From assembly GCA_037783415.1 (NCBI GenBank), contig JAZGTN010000058.1:2578001-2642000 (forward strand): a stretch of DNA of 64,000 bases, written 5' to 3'. A program made the translations under genes and the position numbers. Positions 11,224 through 23,781 of this stretch are shown one piece after another. This DNA comes from Leptasterias polaris (taxonomy: Eukaryota > Echinodermata > Asteroidea > Forcipulatida > Asteriidae). The notes beneath the pieces are model-generated. The model was given only the letters and a program-made list of their open reading frames with translations. It was not told the DNA's origin and made no database searches. Each line of letters starts with the position of its first letter. Within the stretch, counting starts at the first letter, position 1.

Positions 11224-11690
11224 TCAAAACGCTCATTATTTGCTTTTCAACAGGTTAAGCAGAATTATGAGACCCAGTTCAGAAATAAGATAGCCAGAAA
11301 TATTAAACGAGCTAAACAAAGATACTACAGTAAAAGTGTTAGTCACCTAAAGCATGACAATTGCCTAGAGGCTGGCACAAAGAAATAAAAAAGTTAATTG
11401 GTTGCAATAAAAAACCGAAGGTGAACCTCTCTGAATTTTAAAGCCTCTCCGCAGTTGAGATAGCTACACAAGTTAACGATAATTTTGTGTATCATCTGCC
11501 AGTGATATTCCAGCTCTGAATCTTTGCAATCTCCCTGCCTACTTACCTGCAGGTATCTTCGTGCCCACCATCACTCCACAAGATGTTTACAATAAATTGA
11601 GGAGTGAAAACTCACAAGAGCACAGGACCAGACTCCATCCCAATGTGGCTTATATTAGAAATGTGACCTTTGTTTCCAATTGTTTGACAT
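11224..11690 (+). pseudogene. Non-LTR retrotransposon fragment
   Basis: Reads VKQNYETQFRNKIARNIKRA and RYYSKSVSHLKHDN, the linker between endonuclease and reverse transcriptase seen in many non-LTR elements. After frame changes it continues with VEIATQVNDNF and a KSTGPDSIP-like motif (about 11610-11640), which marks the start of the RT domain. Stops and shifts throughout. Short and dead. Confidence 0.6.
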
Positions 11691-11865
11691 TTATAACTGG
11701 ACTTGTCCGGTCAAAAGTTTACTGGCCAAACACCAAAACTACCGACCTCGGGCATGTGGTCCAGTGTAAAATTAAGGCTCTGTTTTTAAACAATCTGTAA
11801 AATTGAACAAATTATCAACTAGGCCTATTTTGTTTTTTGTAAGTTACCTTCACAAACCTCATTGA

Positions 11866-12097
11866 CAAGCCACGCCTACTGGCAAGCCGTCAGTTTTTGT
11901 GGAACAACTTTGCAAACTGTTCCGACTACAACCAAATTCCCTGATTCCAATTCATGACTTTGTTGAGTTATACAAGGTTATCAAAAAGGTGATGTTGATG
12001 ACAGAGGATGATGTACCTACCCTCTATGATGCAAGCAATGAGTACAACTTTGACAGTGATGATGCTGATGATGAACAGACACAATTACCGAGTCAAG
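11866..12097 (+). other. Possible exon of unknown gene
   Basis: An open frame reading VEQLCKLFRLQPNSLIP and later DDVPTLYDASNEYNFDSDDA, acidic at the end, followed by a good donor (CAAG|GTAAGT, 12097/12098). I do not recognise the product and find no joining exon. It could be a chance frame. Confidence 0.25.
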
Positions 12098-12391
12098 GTA
12101 AGTGTTCTATGCCTCAAAATAGAATCTTAGTTTTTTACCCATTTTGAAACTTTGGACTTAAATGATCCATTAGGTTCTTACACTATTTCGAGAAGCCCCC
12201 CCCCCCCACTTATTTTTTTTTTTTGTGCGCGCTTCTGCACCCCTTCAACATTATTGCACTGCACCTGACCATGCGTGTGCAGCGTACTCCAAAATTGGGC
12301 GCACAAAAGAGGTGTATATAGTGACAAGATCATTTGTGCTAAGATAATGGTACTTCAATTTACATACCATGAAAAGGCACGCCTGATCATT

Positions 12392-15300
12392 CCCTTAGAA
12401 AAATCCACTAATAGTTTTACTTTACAAAAAACTGCAGTTTTATTGTAGTATTACTATAGTGCAACCACAGTTAAACTATCTTAAAACTAAAGTAAAACTG
12501 TAGGTTTACTTTAATATAACTATAGTTTATACTGTAGTCAAAGTATGGTGTTTTCGCAAAAATGTCCCGTTTACTACAGTAATACTGTAGTAAACCTGCA
12601 GTATTACTTGGTTTAAACTGCATTATTACTATAGTTTACTTCCCATTTACCATGTTATTACTACAGTTTACTGCAGTTAAACTACAAGATTACTGTAGCC
12701 ATTTTTTACTTTAAATTAACTGCAGTACTTACTGTAGGTTTACTATAGTGTAACTATAGTTTCAGCATACTTTTACCTCAAAATAACCCACTCTTACTTC
12801 ATCTTTACTACATTTTTATTGTAGTATTATTTTAGTATTACAGCAGTAAAACTTTACGATTACGGTAGTTTTAACTTAGTTATACTTCAAAATAACCCAT
12901 TCTTACCACACATTTACTATAGTTTTATTGTAGTTTTAATGCAGTCTTAACTGCAGTAAAACTAAACTGTTACTGTAGTTTTAGCATTTTTGTACCTCAA
13001 AATCACCCATTCTTACCACACAATTACTATAGTTTTATTGTAGTTTTACTGCAGTCTTAACTGCAGTAAAACGTTACGGTTACTGTAGTTTCAGCATATT
13101 TTTACCTCAAAATAACCCACTATTACTTCATCTTTACTACATTTTTATTGAAGTATTTCGGCAGTGTTTACTGCAGTAAAACTAAGTAATTACTGTAGTT
13201 TTACCACTGTTTAACCTCAAAAGTTACTGCAGTGTTTACTACAGTAAAACAACACTGTTACGGTAGTTTTAACATATTTTTACTTTGAAACAACCCATTG
13301 TTACTTCATCTTTATTACAGTAGTATTGCAGTATTTGTACTAAAAGTACAAAGAAATCAATACAGCATGAAGGCCTATAGCAAACCTGCATGTTACATGT
13401 AATTACAGCAACACTTCTGTTTAAACATGCAATTCAAAAAACAATTTTGTAGTAATACTATGAAAAAAATATGTTAAATTAAGGGCAATTGTACTGCAGT
13501 TTTAAACTTAGGAAAAACAAGTTTGATTATTATGGTGATTGAAGAGGACAGTAAGTAGTGGAAGTTGCAACACCAAAGGATTAATCTCTTTTTGGAATGT
13601 TTATCTTGGGTAAGTAGCCCGAACCCAATGCTGGTCTTGTGAGAAATGCCACCATGCTCCATTGCTAGGCTTCTGTTGATGGTGATGATGATTTAGTCAC
13701 ATTCCTCAGAGAGGGAAGCACAACGAACTGTAAAGGAAGAAATAGGACAAATATTTGTAAGAAAAATTTAAACATTTGCCAAAACTATATGGTTTACACA
13801 ACTCTGTGGTCTGCGATGGTACAGACATGGCAGCAAAACTTATCAGTGCCAAGCTTTGACCATGAAGTTATTGAATATAATTAATTTTAAATTAAAGACC
13901 CAGTTACAAATATGGCATTTATAAATTGTGCGCTAATCAGTTAAAGGGGTTTTAGACGAATAGGTTACAAATGAATTGACTTGGGTACGCTGGTGGTTAA
14001 CCTGGGTACGATTTGAAATGGGTACAAGTTAGACCCGGCTACTGATGCACCGCCTCTACACAGTAAGCAGGGCACCGGTTTAATTACGAGAGCGTTCTTA
14101 GACGTGGATTGCGATGGATGGGGTTTCACCGATCGTTGACTTAAAATTTCTCAATTTGTGAGTACAACAGTGCCTGTCTGATTTTGAATCTTTGACATGT
14201 TTGATATATCGAGAAGCCACGTCGGCGGTTTTAAAATAACAGCGCCCCCAGTTACTGGGTCTTCCTACTACTACTAGTACTACTAGTAGGTAAAAAATTA
14301 CTTGGGTACAACCACGAGTTGACCTGTATCAAAATTAGGATAGCCAAACTTTGGACCAAACTCAAAACTGAGTATGATTTACTTACTATCAATTACATGA
14401 CAATCTCAATGTATAGGCCTATATCCCATGCAAGTTTAGTACATAATACTATAGTAGTATTATTAACTACATGGCCAACCACATTACATGCACCAACCTG
14501 ACATACCAAAAGTACTTGTTCACGTACATTGTTACAAGAAAATTATACTTAAAATCACGTTTTAAACAAAACACTTACCATATCATGCTATTTTAGTTCT
14601 GATCACACAACACGAGGCAAGCACAAAAACGTGGCAACGATCTGATGGAGTGTGATGCTGATCACCGATGATTCTTTCTCTTGTTCTTCAGTTTCACACC
14701 ATCAGTTGTTGAAATTAAATTGCCCTCAAAAACCTCTTAATCCTACTTAAAAATGGGAAGCTTTAATCATTTACACTAAAACATCAACAAGTCAGACTAC
14801 ATCATCAGAAAACGTCGGTTGTAAAAAAAAGTGTTCAGTCATCATTTCAAACTGATGACTCATTGTGGAAGAGAAGGGGGTCTAACCACATAGGTGTTCA
14901 ATTTACATACGCTAAGTCAGGGTGCCAGTGCTGGTCTTAATCAAAGATCGTATAGCGCCACCAAGCGGCAGCCTTATGCTATCTTTGTGTTAAATAAACT
15001 TGCGCAGTCCTTTTACTGCTTTGAATATGCAGTGACTGCATACTACCATACCATGTGTCCAATAATTTTTCAGATAATTTTTTCTTTTACTCATAGTATG
15101 CATACCTCCTATAGTTTGACCTGGGTTTTTATGCAGTTGTTATTGCAGTAGGGTAAAGTTATAATATTAACAAACAAATTACCATTGTTTTACTGTAAGG
15201 ATACTGCAGTAAAGTTAAAGTGAATCTACAGTAAACTAAGAATAGAACTTACTATAGTATTACTTCAAAAATACTGCAGAGTCACTATAGTTTGACTTGG

Positions 15301-15814
15301 GTTTTTATGCAGTTCTTATTGCAGTAAAGTTATAGTATTATCAAACAAATTACCATTGTTTTACTACAAGGATACTGCCGTTTTTATTGCAGTAAAGTTA
15401 AAGTGAATCTACAGTAAACTAAGAATATAAATACTATAGTATTACTTCAAAAATACTGCAGATTCACTATAGTTTGACTTGGGTTTTTATGCAGTTTTTA
15501 TTGCAGTAAAGTTATAGTATTATCAAATAAATTACCATTGTTTTACTACTAGGATACTGCAGTATTACTGCAGTTTTTATTGCAGTAAAGTTAAAGTGAA
15601 TCTACAGTAAACCAAGAATAGAAATACTATAGTATTACTTCAAAAATACTGCAGATTCACTATAGTTTGACTTGGGTTTTTACTGTAGTAAAACTACAGT
15701 AGTTTTACTTTAGGGAAAACTTTACTTGTACTTTACTTACTACAGTAAAACTTTATGTACTTTAGTAAAAGTACAGTTTTACTATAGTAAATCTATGGTG
15801 GATTTTTATAAGGG
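12392..15814. mobile_element. 3.4-kb element with palindrome-array arms
   Basis: Starts CCCTTAGAAAAATCCACTAA (12392) and ends with the near complement TGGTGGATTTTTATAAGGG (15814). TT stands on both sides (12390-12391, 15815-15816), a possible 2-bp target duplication. The arms (12420-13340 and 15105-15790) are dense arrays of imperfect palindromes built from ACTGCAGT, ACTACAGT and ACTATAGT with TTTTA spacers. Within the right arm a unit of about 150 bp (GTTTGACTTGGGTTTTTATGCAG ... ACCATTGTTTTACT) recurs about four times. The middle (13340-15100) has no supported gene. Likely a non-autonomous DNA transposon of unassigned superfamily. Confidence 0.7.
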
Positions 15815-16337
15815 TTGAGCTTACATGCGTGTGCCACCTTAAGTCAGCTTGAATAAAAACACCTAAAAGCCTAACAACTACACATTGTGTGATTGTATTG
15901 TCATTTAGAGTCAACGAGACGGGTTTTGGTGGGTTCCGCGAGAAACAAATGTCCATGGTAAAACAGACACGTTTTGCAGTTGTTTTACGTTTTGCAGTTG
16001 TTTTTCTTTTTCTTTCAATGTTTGGGAACATCATTCAAGATGTCTAATGTATTTGAAACATTTTTGTTAAGCATTGCTTAATACCGATTCTTATAATGAA
16101 ATTTGATATATGGTAGTTTCTTTTCGTGCATTTAAACACCAAGCTTGCTGCTAAATAAGGGGGAAGTGCTGAGTCACCAAATTCAGCATTGTAAAGCTTA
16201 AACCTACTGGAACACAACTTGCCTGCGTATTTGTCAGTTTCAATTTTTTTTTTAATAGAGGAAACCTCAATCTCCACCCTCGGATATCTGGAGGAATACC
16301 CCGGTTACTGCTATGGGCACTTATCTTTTTCTAGCAC
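15815..16337. other. No gene seen
   Basis: Spacer between the palindrome-array element and Harbinger H2. The frames here lack recognisable content. Confidence 0.5.
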
Positions 16338-16340
16338 CAG

Positions 16341-16540
16341 CCGTCGATTTCACGAAGCGCTGCGATACACGAGTTGCGATGTATATACGTCGCAAGTTTA
16401 CGACGCACTTTGTGAACGATTTCACGAAACTTGCGATGCATTCAATCCTTCGCAAATTCCTTGACAACGGTGTGGAATACATCGCAACTTACGACGACCA
16501 ACCGAGTCGTCGTAAGCTTATTAAAATACATGAAATTAAG
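16341..16540. repeat. Left TIR and subterminal word array of H2
   Basis: CGATTTCACGAAGCGCTGCGAT at the end in two overlapping blocks, then TTGCGATGTATATACGTCGC, TTTACGACGCAC, a second CGATTTCACGAAAC and CATCGCAACTTACGACGACC. Same word family as HA. Confidence 0.8.
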
Positions 16541-16563
16541 CCTCGTACCTCAAACAAACAAAA

Positions 16564-19500
16564 ATGGCGTTAATGCTCCTCTTTGAAGCAAAAGCCAGAC
16601 GGGCTTTAAGGCGAGAAAGGTTATTTCGAGACCGAAGAAATCCCCTCGACGCACTCACAGATAGCGAGATTTACAAGCGATACCGTTTTACTACAAATGG
16701 TATTGTTCGCTTGTTGGAAAGGGTAGAACTAGAGCGCGATACAAAGGTAATTATAAGAAATATCGCTTAAAATTTTGCTCCTATGTTTTAAAAGGATATG
16801 AATAGGCCTAATAAATAAATAATGAAAACCCTTTGACCCATATTATTACCCATGCATAAACTAAAGATTCTTTATGTCTGTGGACGTGGGACGACAGACA
16901 GTGTGTCAAATAAACTGTCTAGCGCCACCAATCGATTCCCCACAAAAGGTTTTACAAAACATGTCAGCCTTCATGGACAGTGTTTACGTTCTGCCTACTT
17001 TACGTTGGCACACTTGATACGTCTATGTCAGGCTTGACGTGACGTTCACATCTAATTTTGGTCCTTCGTTTACTTTCGACCAAGTTAACCAAGGCAATGA
17101 AATGAGGGGAATTGGATTGAGGTCATGCCATCGCACCCTCACACAACAACGAAGCTTTTCCCTCACACAACAACGAACCAAAAAGCTAAGTCCTTTCTTC
17201 AAATTCTTGTATTGGCTATTCCATTGGTTGTCATTACCCATCAGTTTAATAATTGTTCATATTAAATATTACATAGTTCATGCTTGGAGTAACCCCTTTA
17301 TCTTCAGAAATTGCTATGAATCTTTAGACATACACTTTTATAGTATTTTTTATAGAATTGTTATTAAGAGCAGTTTTGCTAGGACTAGCCTCTATATCGA
17401 AAACGCTGTCCCACCATCATGGTCTGGAAAATCCTGTATACAGAAACAGAGAAACCCGTTTGGGTCTTTACAAACCCATACAATAAGTTTTTACATTACA
17501 AAAGTTGGCTTAATATTGTAATGTTTAGATTAAAGTATGCTGGGGATGAGGAGGTGAAGCAATAATGTAATAAAATGCAGACGAGCAGTTTTCACTTTTG
17601 AACTTATTTTAATTTTAAAGAATCTTTTGCAAAAAATGCATACATAAATACCTTCATTGGTCATACTACAAACACAACTTGTGCCAACTCCATGAATTCC
17701 TTAAATGATGTAATATTTGCATTGGGGGAAATGAATATAAATTTCGCTTTGCCCTTCATCGGTGTGTGACTTTGCCCTTCATCGGTGTGTGATCACTGGA
17801 TGGATGTATAATCTGTGCTTTTGAGTCCTGCGAAAAAAAACCCACAGAACTAGGCAACTCGGGTGGGATTCGAACTCACGACTAATGCATGACTAGACAG
17901 CTGTTTTGACCACCAAGCAAGCCCAATGACGAGGGGCCAGTCTGAATCTAGTATTGGTAACATGTTTTTTTAAAAGTTTGTTGCAAGCAATACATCTCTT
18001 AAAAAACTAGGCAGAAGTCATGGTAACTGAAAGTATTTTTCACGTTACCTGGAGTTGTCATGAGCTAAGTATGTCTTGATTTAAAGTGACTGCTTTTAAA
18101 TAATTAAGTTATAATATAAACTACCGGTAATAGAATCTTTATAGATCTTAGCATTCTAATTAACACACTTTCAAATCAATGCACATAGTTGTTATAGTTT
18201 ATATGTATTTTTTGTCACAGCGCAGCAATGCAATTTCTGCAGAGATACAACTGTTGATAGCCCTACGGTTCTATGCCACAAGCACGTTTTATTCAGTGCA
18301 CACGGTGACCTGCATGATGTCAGCATTGCATCTGTGTGCAGAATTGTTCACAGGGTGTCAAATGCCACTTGTAGATTGGACAACACGGTGATTAATTTCC
18401 CGGTAAATCAGCCAGATGTCATCAGAGCTCAACAGGGTTTCTACGCAATTGCTGGATTTCCAGAAATTGTTGGGGCTGTTGATGGCAGCCACATACGGCT
18501 CTATGGTGCTCCATTGATGGATGATGAACACCTCTACGTCAACAGAAAAGGTTGGCACAGCATCAATATTGAAGTCATCTGCGATGCATTGTCATAAATT
18601 ATTGTCAATGTTGTGGCTAGGTGGCCCGGAAGCACCCACGAAAGTGCAATCATTCATGGGAGTGTCATTGGTGACATGTTGAATGACGGCAGGTTAGTTT
18701 GTCACCTAATCGTAGGAAAATTTCAAATAACAATTACACTGCATAACCAACTGTATTTTGAAGATTACATCATAAATAGGTGATGTGCTCTCTAACAGAA
18801 AGTGGAAAGAGTCTCTGATTGGTCAATCATTTTAATTCACCTTACAGCATTTGTATCCATGTGAAAATTCACAAACCACTAAAAAGGGTTTTTGTCTTTG
18901 AGGAATGGAGAATAATTCAAAACAGTTTTTCTTAAAGTCTACGTACACTGTACCTTTCAAGTTATTAAGCGATCTCCTTACAAAGAAAAAAAAAAATAAT
19001 TTGCAATTGTGTTATTTAATACATACCCAATATTTCTTTAAACTATTTCAGACTTCAAGGAGTGCTAATTGGTGACAGCGGGTATGCGCTTCGGCCATGG
19101 CTGATGACCCCCATCGATGCCCCAGCAAACAATGCTGAAAGGAATTACAACAGGTATAGCAATATTATTATTAAAGGATTTGCGCCTTGCACAGCATTTG
19201 AATTTTTTTTTACTTTGTGGACTGTTCCAAATCCTCCAAAATGAAGCGATAAGCAAACATAATTTGAATGTTTGATAGCTGCATAGATTTGTTATTGGGT
19301 TAAAAAAAAAAAAATAAATAATAATTATATTAAGGCAAAAAATTGATTGCATCTGAAATATTTGTTTTAAAAAGTATAAGTGTTTAATGTAATGATATTG
19401 TCACTTACAGATGTCACAGAAGAACCCGGGTCAAGATCAAGCAGACATTTGGCCAGCTCAAAAAGAAATTTCCTTGTCTGTCTCTTGGCTTGCGAGTGTC

Positions 19501-19681
19501 ACCAAGGAGAGCTTGCAGGATCATCAACGCATGTTGCATCTTGCACAACCTTGCCAAGTTTTTTGGTGAACCTGAAGAAATGGAAGAAATGGAAGAAATT
19601 GAAGAGCAGGTGCGCTACGCTGGTCCCATTCGTGATGGTGTAGCCCACAGAGCACACATAATTGATCAATATTTTAATTAA
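16564..19681 (+). pseudogene. Harbinger transposase of H2, catalytic residues lost
   Basis: Four exons: 16564-16746 (RRERLFRDRRNPLDALTDSE), 18221-18692, 19052-19153 ([17 protein letters not shown]) and 19411-19681 (ending IIDQYFN). All splice sites are GT/AG. Exon 2 has a 2-base frameshift at about 18300 and an in-frame TAA after CDALS (about 18594). The first aspartate is kept (GAVDGSHIRLYG). The second is glutamate (GSTHESAI, about 18636), and the third catalytic residue is lysine (RVKIKQTFGQL, about 19437), where HA, H1 and H3 all have E. It is therefore dead by frame and by active site. A SINE lies in intron 1. Confidence 0.9.
17705..17945 (-). repeat. tRNA-derived SINE
   Basis: Read on the minus strand, the head has a tRNA-like A-box region (GGCTTGCTTGGTGGTC) and a B box (GTTCGAATCCCACCCGAG). 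The tail has AGGACTCAAAAGCAC and a duplicated CCGATGAAGGGCAAAG segment. Same family as 40265-40498 and 2862-3015. Confidence 0.8.
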
Positions 19682-21204
19682 TTATATTTGTTTTCATAGC
19701 CCATGTCTTATTGCCATTTTTCCTGGTCTCAGTACATTAGATATGGTTTAGACTCATTGTCCTATTATCTCTTGTCTCAGCAACCCAAGGTCTTGGTCTT
19801 AACCATTCTATACATTATAAACATTGGCATACAATAAAAAGGATTTTGACACAATGCATCCATACCTGAAATTTAAACATTTATTTGAACAACTCTATTG
19901 TTTATAATTCATAGCCCTTGTCTCATTACCATTTTCCTGGTCTACATGTATGTCTTGGTACCACAACCCAACAAACATTGGGTAATTGGCCCCTTACAGT
20001 TATTGTTCGGGCGCATACCGGCATTACCGCTACGGTACTGCCTGTATTGAGCCCTTACACTGCCGGTATTGGTTTAATTCTGGCGGCCCTTTCAGGCCCG
20101 GCAAGGGCAAACGATAAGGGTGACTTACTGGGGCAATACAAGGGTGGCAGTATGGGCTGATTTGTACCGGGCCTGTACAAATTACGCAGTACAGGTGCAC
20201 TCGCCAAACAAAATGACTAGATCGGACGATACCATTATTGGTGAGGTTTGGGTTTGACATAAATTGTAGTTAGCTATCTGTTTTCATGTTCTGTCTTTTA
20301 CGTGCATTTTTTTTGAAATAATGAAGTTAAAAAGTTCTTAAGGTATGATAACAAAGGCAGTGAAATATTGAAACATTTTAATAGCATCAAATAGTTTTTT
20401 GTTTTTACCCATTTTCAACATCTTATGGTCCACCAATAGGCCCCGCCCATGACTTTGTTTTGTTGTAAACATACCGTCGTACTGTATCGTTACGTTAATG
20501 GGCTCGTACGGCGCGGTGTTGCGGTACATGCCAAAAATGCTTGCGCGAGAGTATGCATCATCGTGATCGTAGGATCCACGCGTCGTCCGGCGGCTGGCAT
20601 GGTCTGGCCGGCTGTGTGTGCGCGGCTGGCAGGCCCGCCACTTTTGAAGCTTTTACTTCCTTCCGTCCGTCGTACCCCGTAACAATTGTTAATCTGACTG
20701 ATTCTCGATCGCTGCCTTGTGACAGATGTTGTGGTCATCATCCATTCAAAACCAAAGGTGTTCGGTGAGTTAGTCGTGCGTGGCATTGTAAACAGTTTAA
20801 ATAGATAACTTGTGTATACATTCGACGTTGCAAGTTGTTCAGTAACACTGACGATCGATCAGGTAAAAATTATGTGTATGCTTCTTCTACTGTTCACGAC
20901 TGTAGTGTTAGTAGGGTGTTAGAGTGCTCCGTGAAATTGTATGTAATTTCGTCGTGTGTGAAAATCATTACGGGTTTTGTTGACTCTTGAGCCTATTTTT
21001 GGTTTAGCAGATCAGTCCAGTGCAGTTTTGTTCTAACTTCTACTGTTTTTAGTACAGTGAGTGGTGTCGGACTAGCAACTAGAATGTGTACAACATGTAT
21101 GTATGATGTAGCTTAGCCCATTCCTTCCTCCATCCATGCTTAGTCTATCATCCTATTTTTTGTACGTAGGCCTATATTTAAAAAAAAGAAATATAAAAAA
21201 GCAG

Positions 21205-21492
21205 AAACACAATAGGGGACCCAGTTCAATAGTTGCTTCACCAATAATTATTTGAGGTCTACCCTCCTTAGGCCTATATCAAAACAATAAATAAATTAAA
21301 AAGCATAATATAGACCCAATAGGGGGCCCAGTTCAAATAGTTGTTTCACCAATAATTATTTAAGGTCTACCTTCCTTGGCATATATATTATACAACAAAA
21401 AACAATTCATCAAAAATACAGCATAGACAAAATACAGGGCCCAGTTCAATAGTTGCTTCACCAACAATTATTTGAGGTCTATCTTCCTTGGT
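21205..21492. repeat. Three tandem copies of about 110 bp upstream of the transposase
   Basis: Each copy carries GGCCCAGTTCAATAGTTG (or close), TTCACCAATAATTATTTGAG and GTCTAYCYTCCTTGG. The array ends 12 bases before the transposase ATG at 21505. Confidence 0.8.
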
Positions 21493-23781
21493 GTGTGTGC
21501 AACCATGGCTTATGTACGTCATCGTGATTGTGGTTCTGTCATGTCTTATTGGACCAAGCGACGAAAAGTATCAAAGTAAGTTAACCAGCACTTACAAGAC
21601 ATCCTAGTTGAAGAACAAACCTTACACCTGCTAATAATGCTAGTAAATGAACTAACAGAAGCAGAAACGACAAGTACACCCAAAGAAAAAGCTGCAAGAG
21701 GTGATGATCATGATGGCTCATCTTCTGATTCTGATTTCTTTTTGGATAATGATGCTGAAAACTCTGAATCTGTGTCAGATGTCTCAGACTTTCCTAGCTC
21801 TGAGTCTGATAGTAAATCTCAACTTTCTGAAAGTTCTTCAAATAAAATAACCAATTCTGAACTTCACACACAACTAAAAAAATGGGCAATAAAGCACAGC
21901 ATTACTCATGTGGCACTTGGTGAATTATTACCAGTACTTAAAACATATCACCCATCGCTTCCTAAAGTTCCGCGTACACTGTTGTCAACTGGTAGAATAG
22001 ATGGTGTCAAAGACATAGCTGGAGGGCAGTATTATCACTTTGGAGTAATACCTGGCATAGTTTCAACTTTAATGTGCAGCAATCAAGTCTTCCAGAAATC
22101 TGAGGAGTTGCATCTTCAAGTCGATATTGATGGTCTGCCCATCTTTAAAAGCAGTAATACACAGTTTTGGCCCATATTAGGCTTAGTTCGTCTGCCTCAG
22201 TCGCACCTAAAAGCTGAACCATTTGTCATAGGATTATTCTCGCGGGAAATGAAAAACCTAAAAACCCAGAAGAATTTTTATGCGATTTTGTTGATGAAAT
22301 ATCAGATATTGATTCTAATGGACTAGAGTACCAAGGACAGTTACATAAAGTTGTTGTCTCTGCATTTATATGTGATGCTCCAGCTAGAGCATATGTTAAG
22401 CAAGTGAAATCTCACTCTGGTTACTATGGCTGTGACAAGTGTACCTGTCGTGGTGTTTATGCAAGGAAGATGACTTTCCCCAAGCTGGATGCCCCACTGC
22501 GCACTGATCAATCTTTTACCAACAGGTTAGATGGCAACCATCACATAGGACCCAACCCACTGAGTCGACTTCCTAATCTAGGGATGGTTTCAAGATTCCC
22601 ACTCGATTACATGCATCTTGTTTGTCTTGGTGTTACAAGACGTCTTTTGTCGTTTTGGATTAAAGGTCCCCTGAGGTGTCGCCTGGCTCGTCGTGTGAGA
22701 TTACAGATCTCTGAATTGCTGTTATCTCTGCGCTCTTATATTCCTTGTGAGTTTGCAAGAAAACCACGCTCCCTCCGTGAAATGGACCGATGGAAGGCCA
22801 CTGAGTTTAGACTTTTTTTATTGTATACGGGACCCGTTGTTTTGAAAGGAACACTACCAAAAGAAATGTATGACAATTTCATGCTATTGTCCACTGCTGT
22901 AAGAGTCTTAGTCAATCCAACTTTGGAAACCTCATGAGGGCGTCAATCCTTTTTAAAATGTGGGGGGGGGGGACACAATGGAGTAAAATTTTAAGTGTCG
23001 CGTCAGCGCCACGTTTCTTGCTGAGCACCATTTTGTAGCAAGCTCAAAACATTCGATCAGAAATAACTCTGATTTTGCGGGCTAAATGAGGTCAAGAATA
23101 TAGTTTGTCATGTTTGTTAGCAATCCCCATACCATAACACCTGATTAAATTATGTTTTGAACAAAACGAATTTAAACTGAAAGCATACAATTCATCGTAA
23201 TAATTGATTTATTCCTAACATTTGAGATTTCTTCTAATCAGTATATTACCGAACATGTTTATTTTAAGAAGAAACACACATAGATAATACATCAAATAAA
23301 TCAAGGCTATAGTGCAACGGCTTTGACCTATGGCAGTGACAACTCGGGATGTTAATGCTGAATTGTAATTCAGATCAAGTCTATCTTAATCTACCAATGA
23401 AATACAATTGCAAGTACTGATTATGCATTTCAAAATGTTTTCTGTGTTATCGTTTTAATTTTTCAAATAAAATATACACTTAAAATGTCAGTGCATTACT
23501 GTGTTGTTGACAGCCCATGGTAAATAAAGGTCCATGAAAAAAAGAACTCACAAGCAATAAGCCGTATTCTTAATGAGTAATTACTTACTGGTAAAAGCTG
23601 TAAGTATAAAAGCAAAAGCGAGATAAGTAAAATGTGTAGCTCAAGTAACTGCTAAAAATCACATTCATAACCTTTCACTTTAACATGATAACACATGTTA
23701 CTTGCTGCGGCTAGCAAGTTCTCAAGTACTTAGGGGCCAACTGCGGCAGCTCCGGAAATAGCGTGTTTTTTATTATGATGA

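Noticed and set aside
12420..13340. CRISPR-like regular repeats
   Set aside because: Units are imperfect palindromes without unique spacers of constant length, in an animal genome.
14319..15151. Open frames in the core of the palindrome-array element
   Set aside because: Short, with no recognisable domain and no splice sites that join them.
17039..17521. 160-codon open frame on the plus strand inside intron 1 of the H2 transposase
   Set aside because: Composition is Phe/Tyr/Ile-rich as expected of AT-rich DNA, there is a short direct repeat (CTCACACAACAACGAA) inside, and no domain is recognisable.
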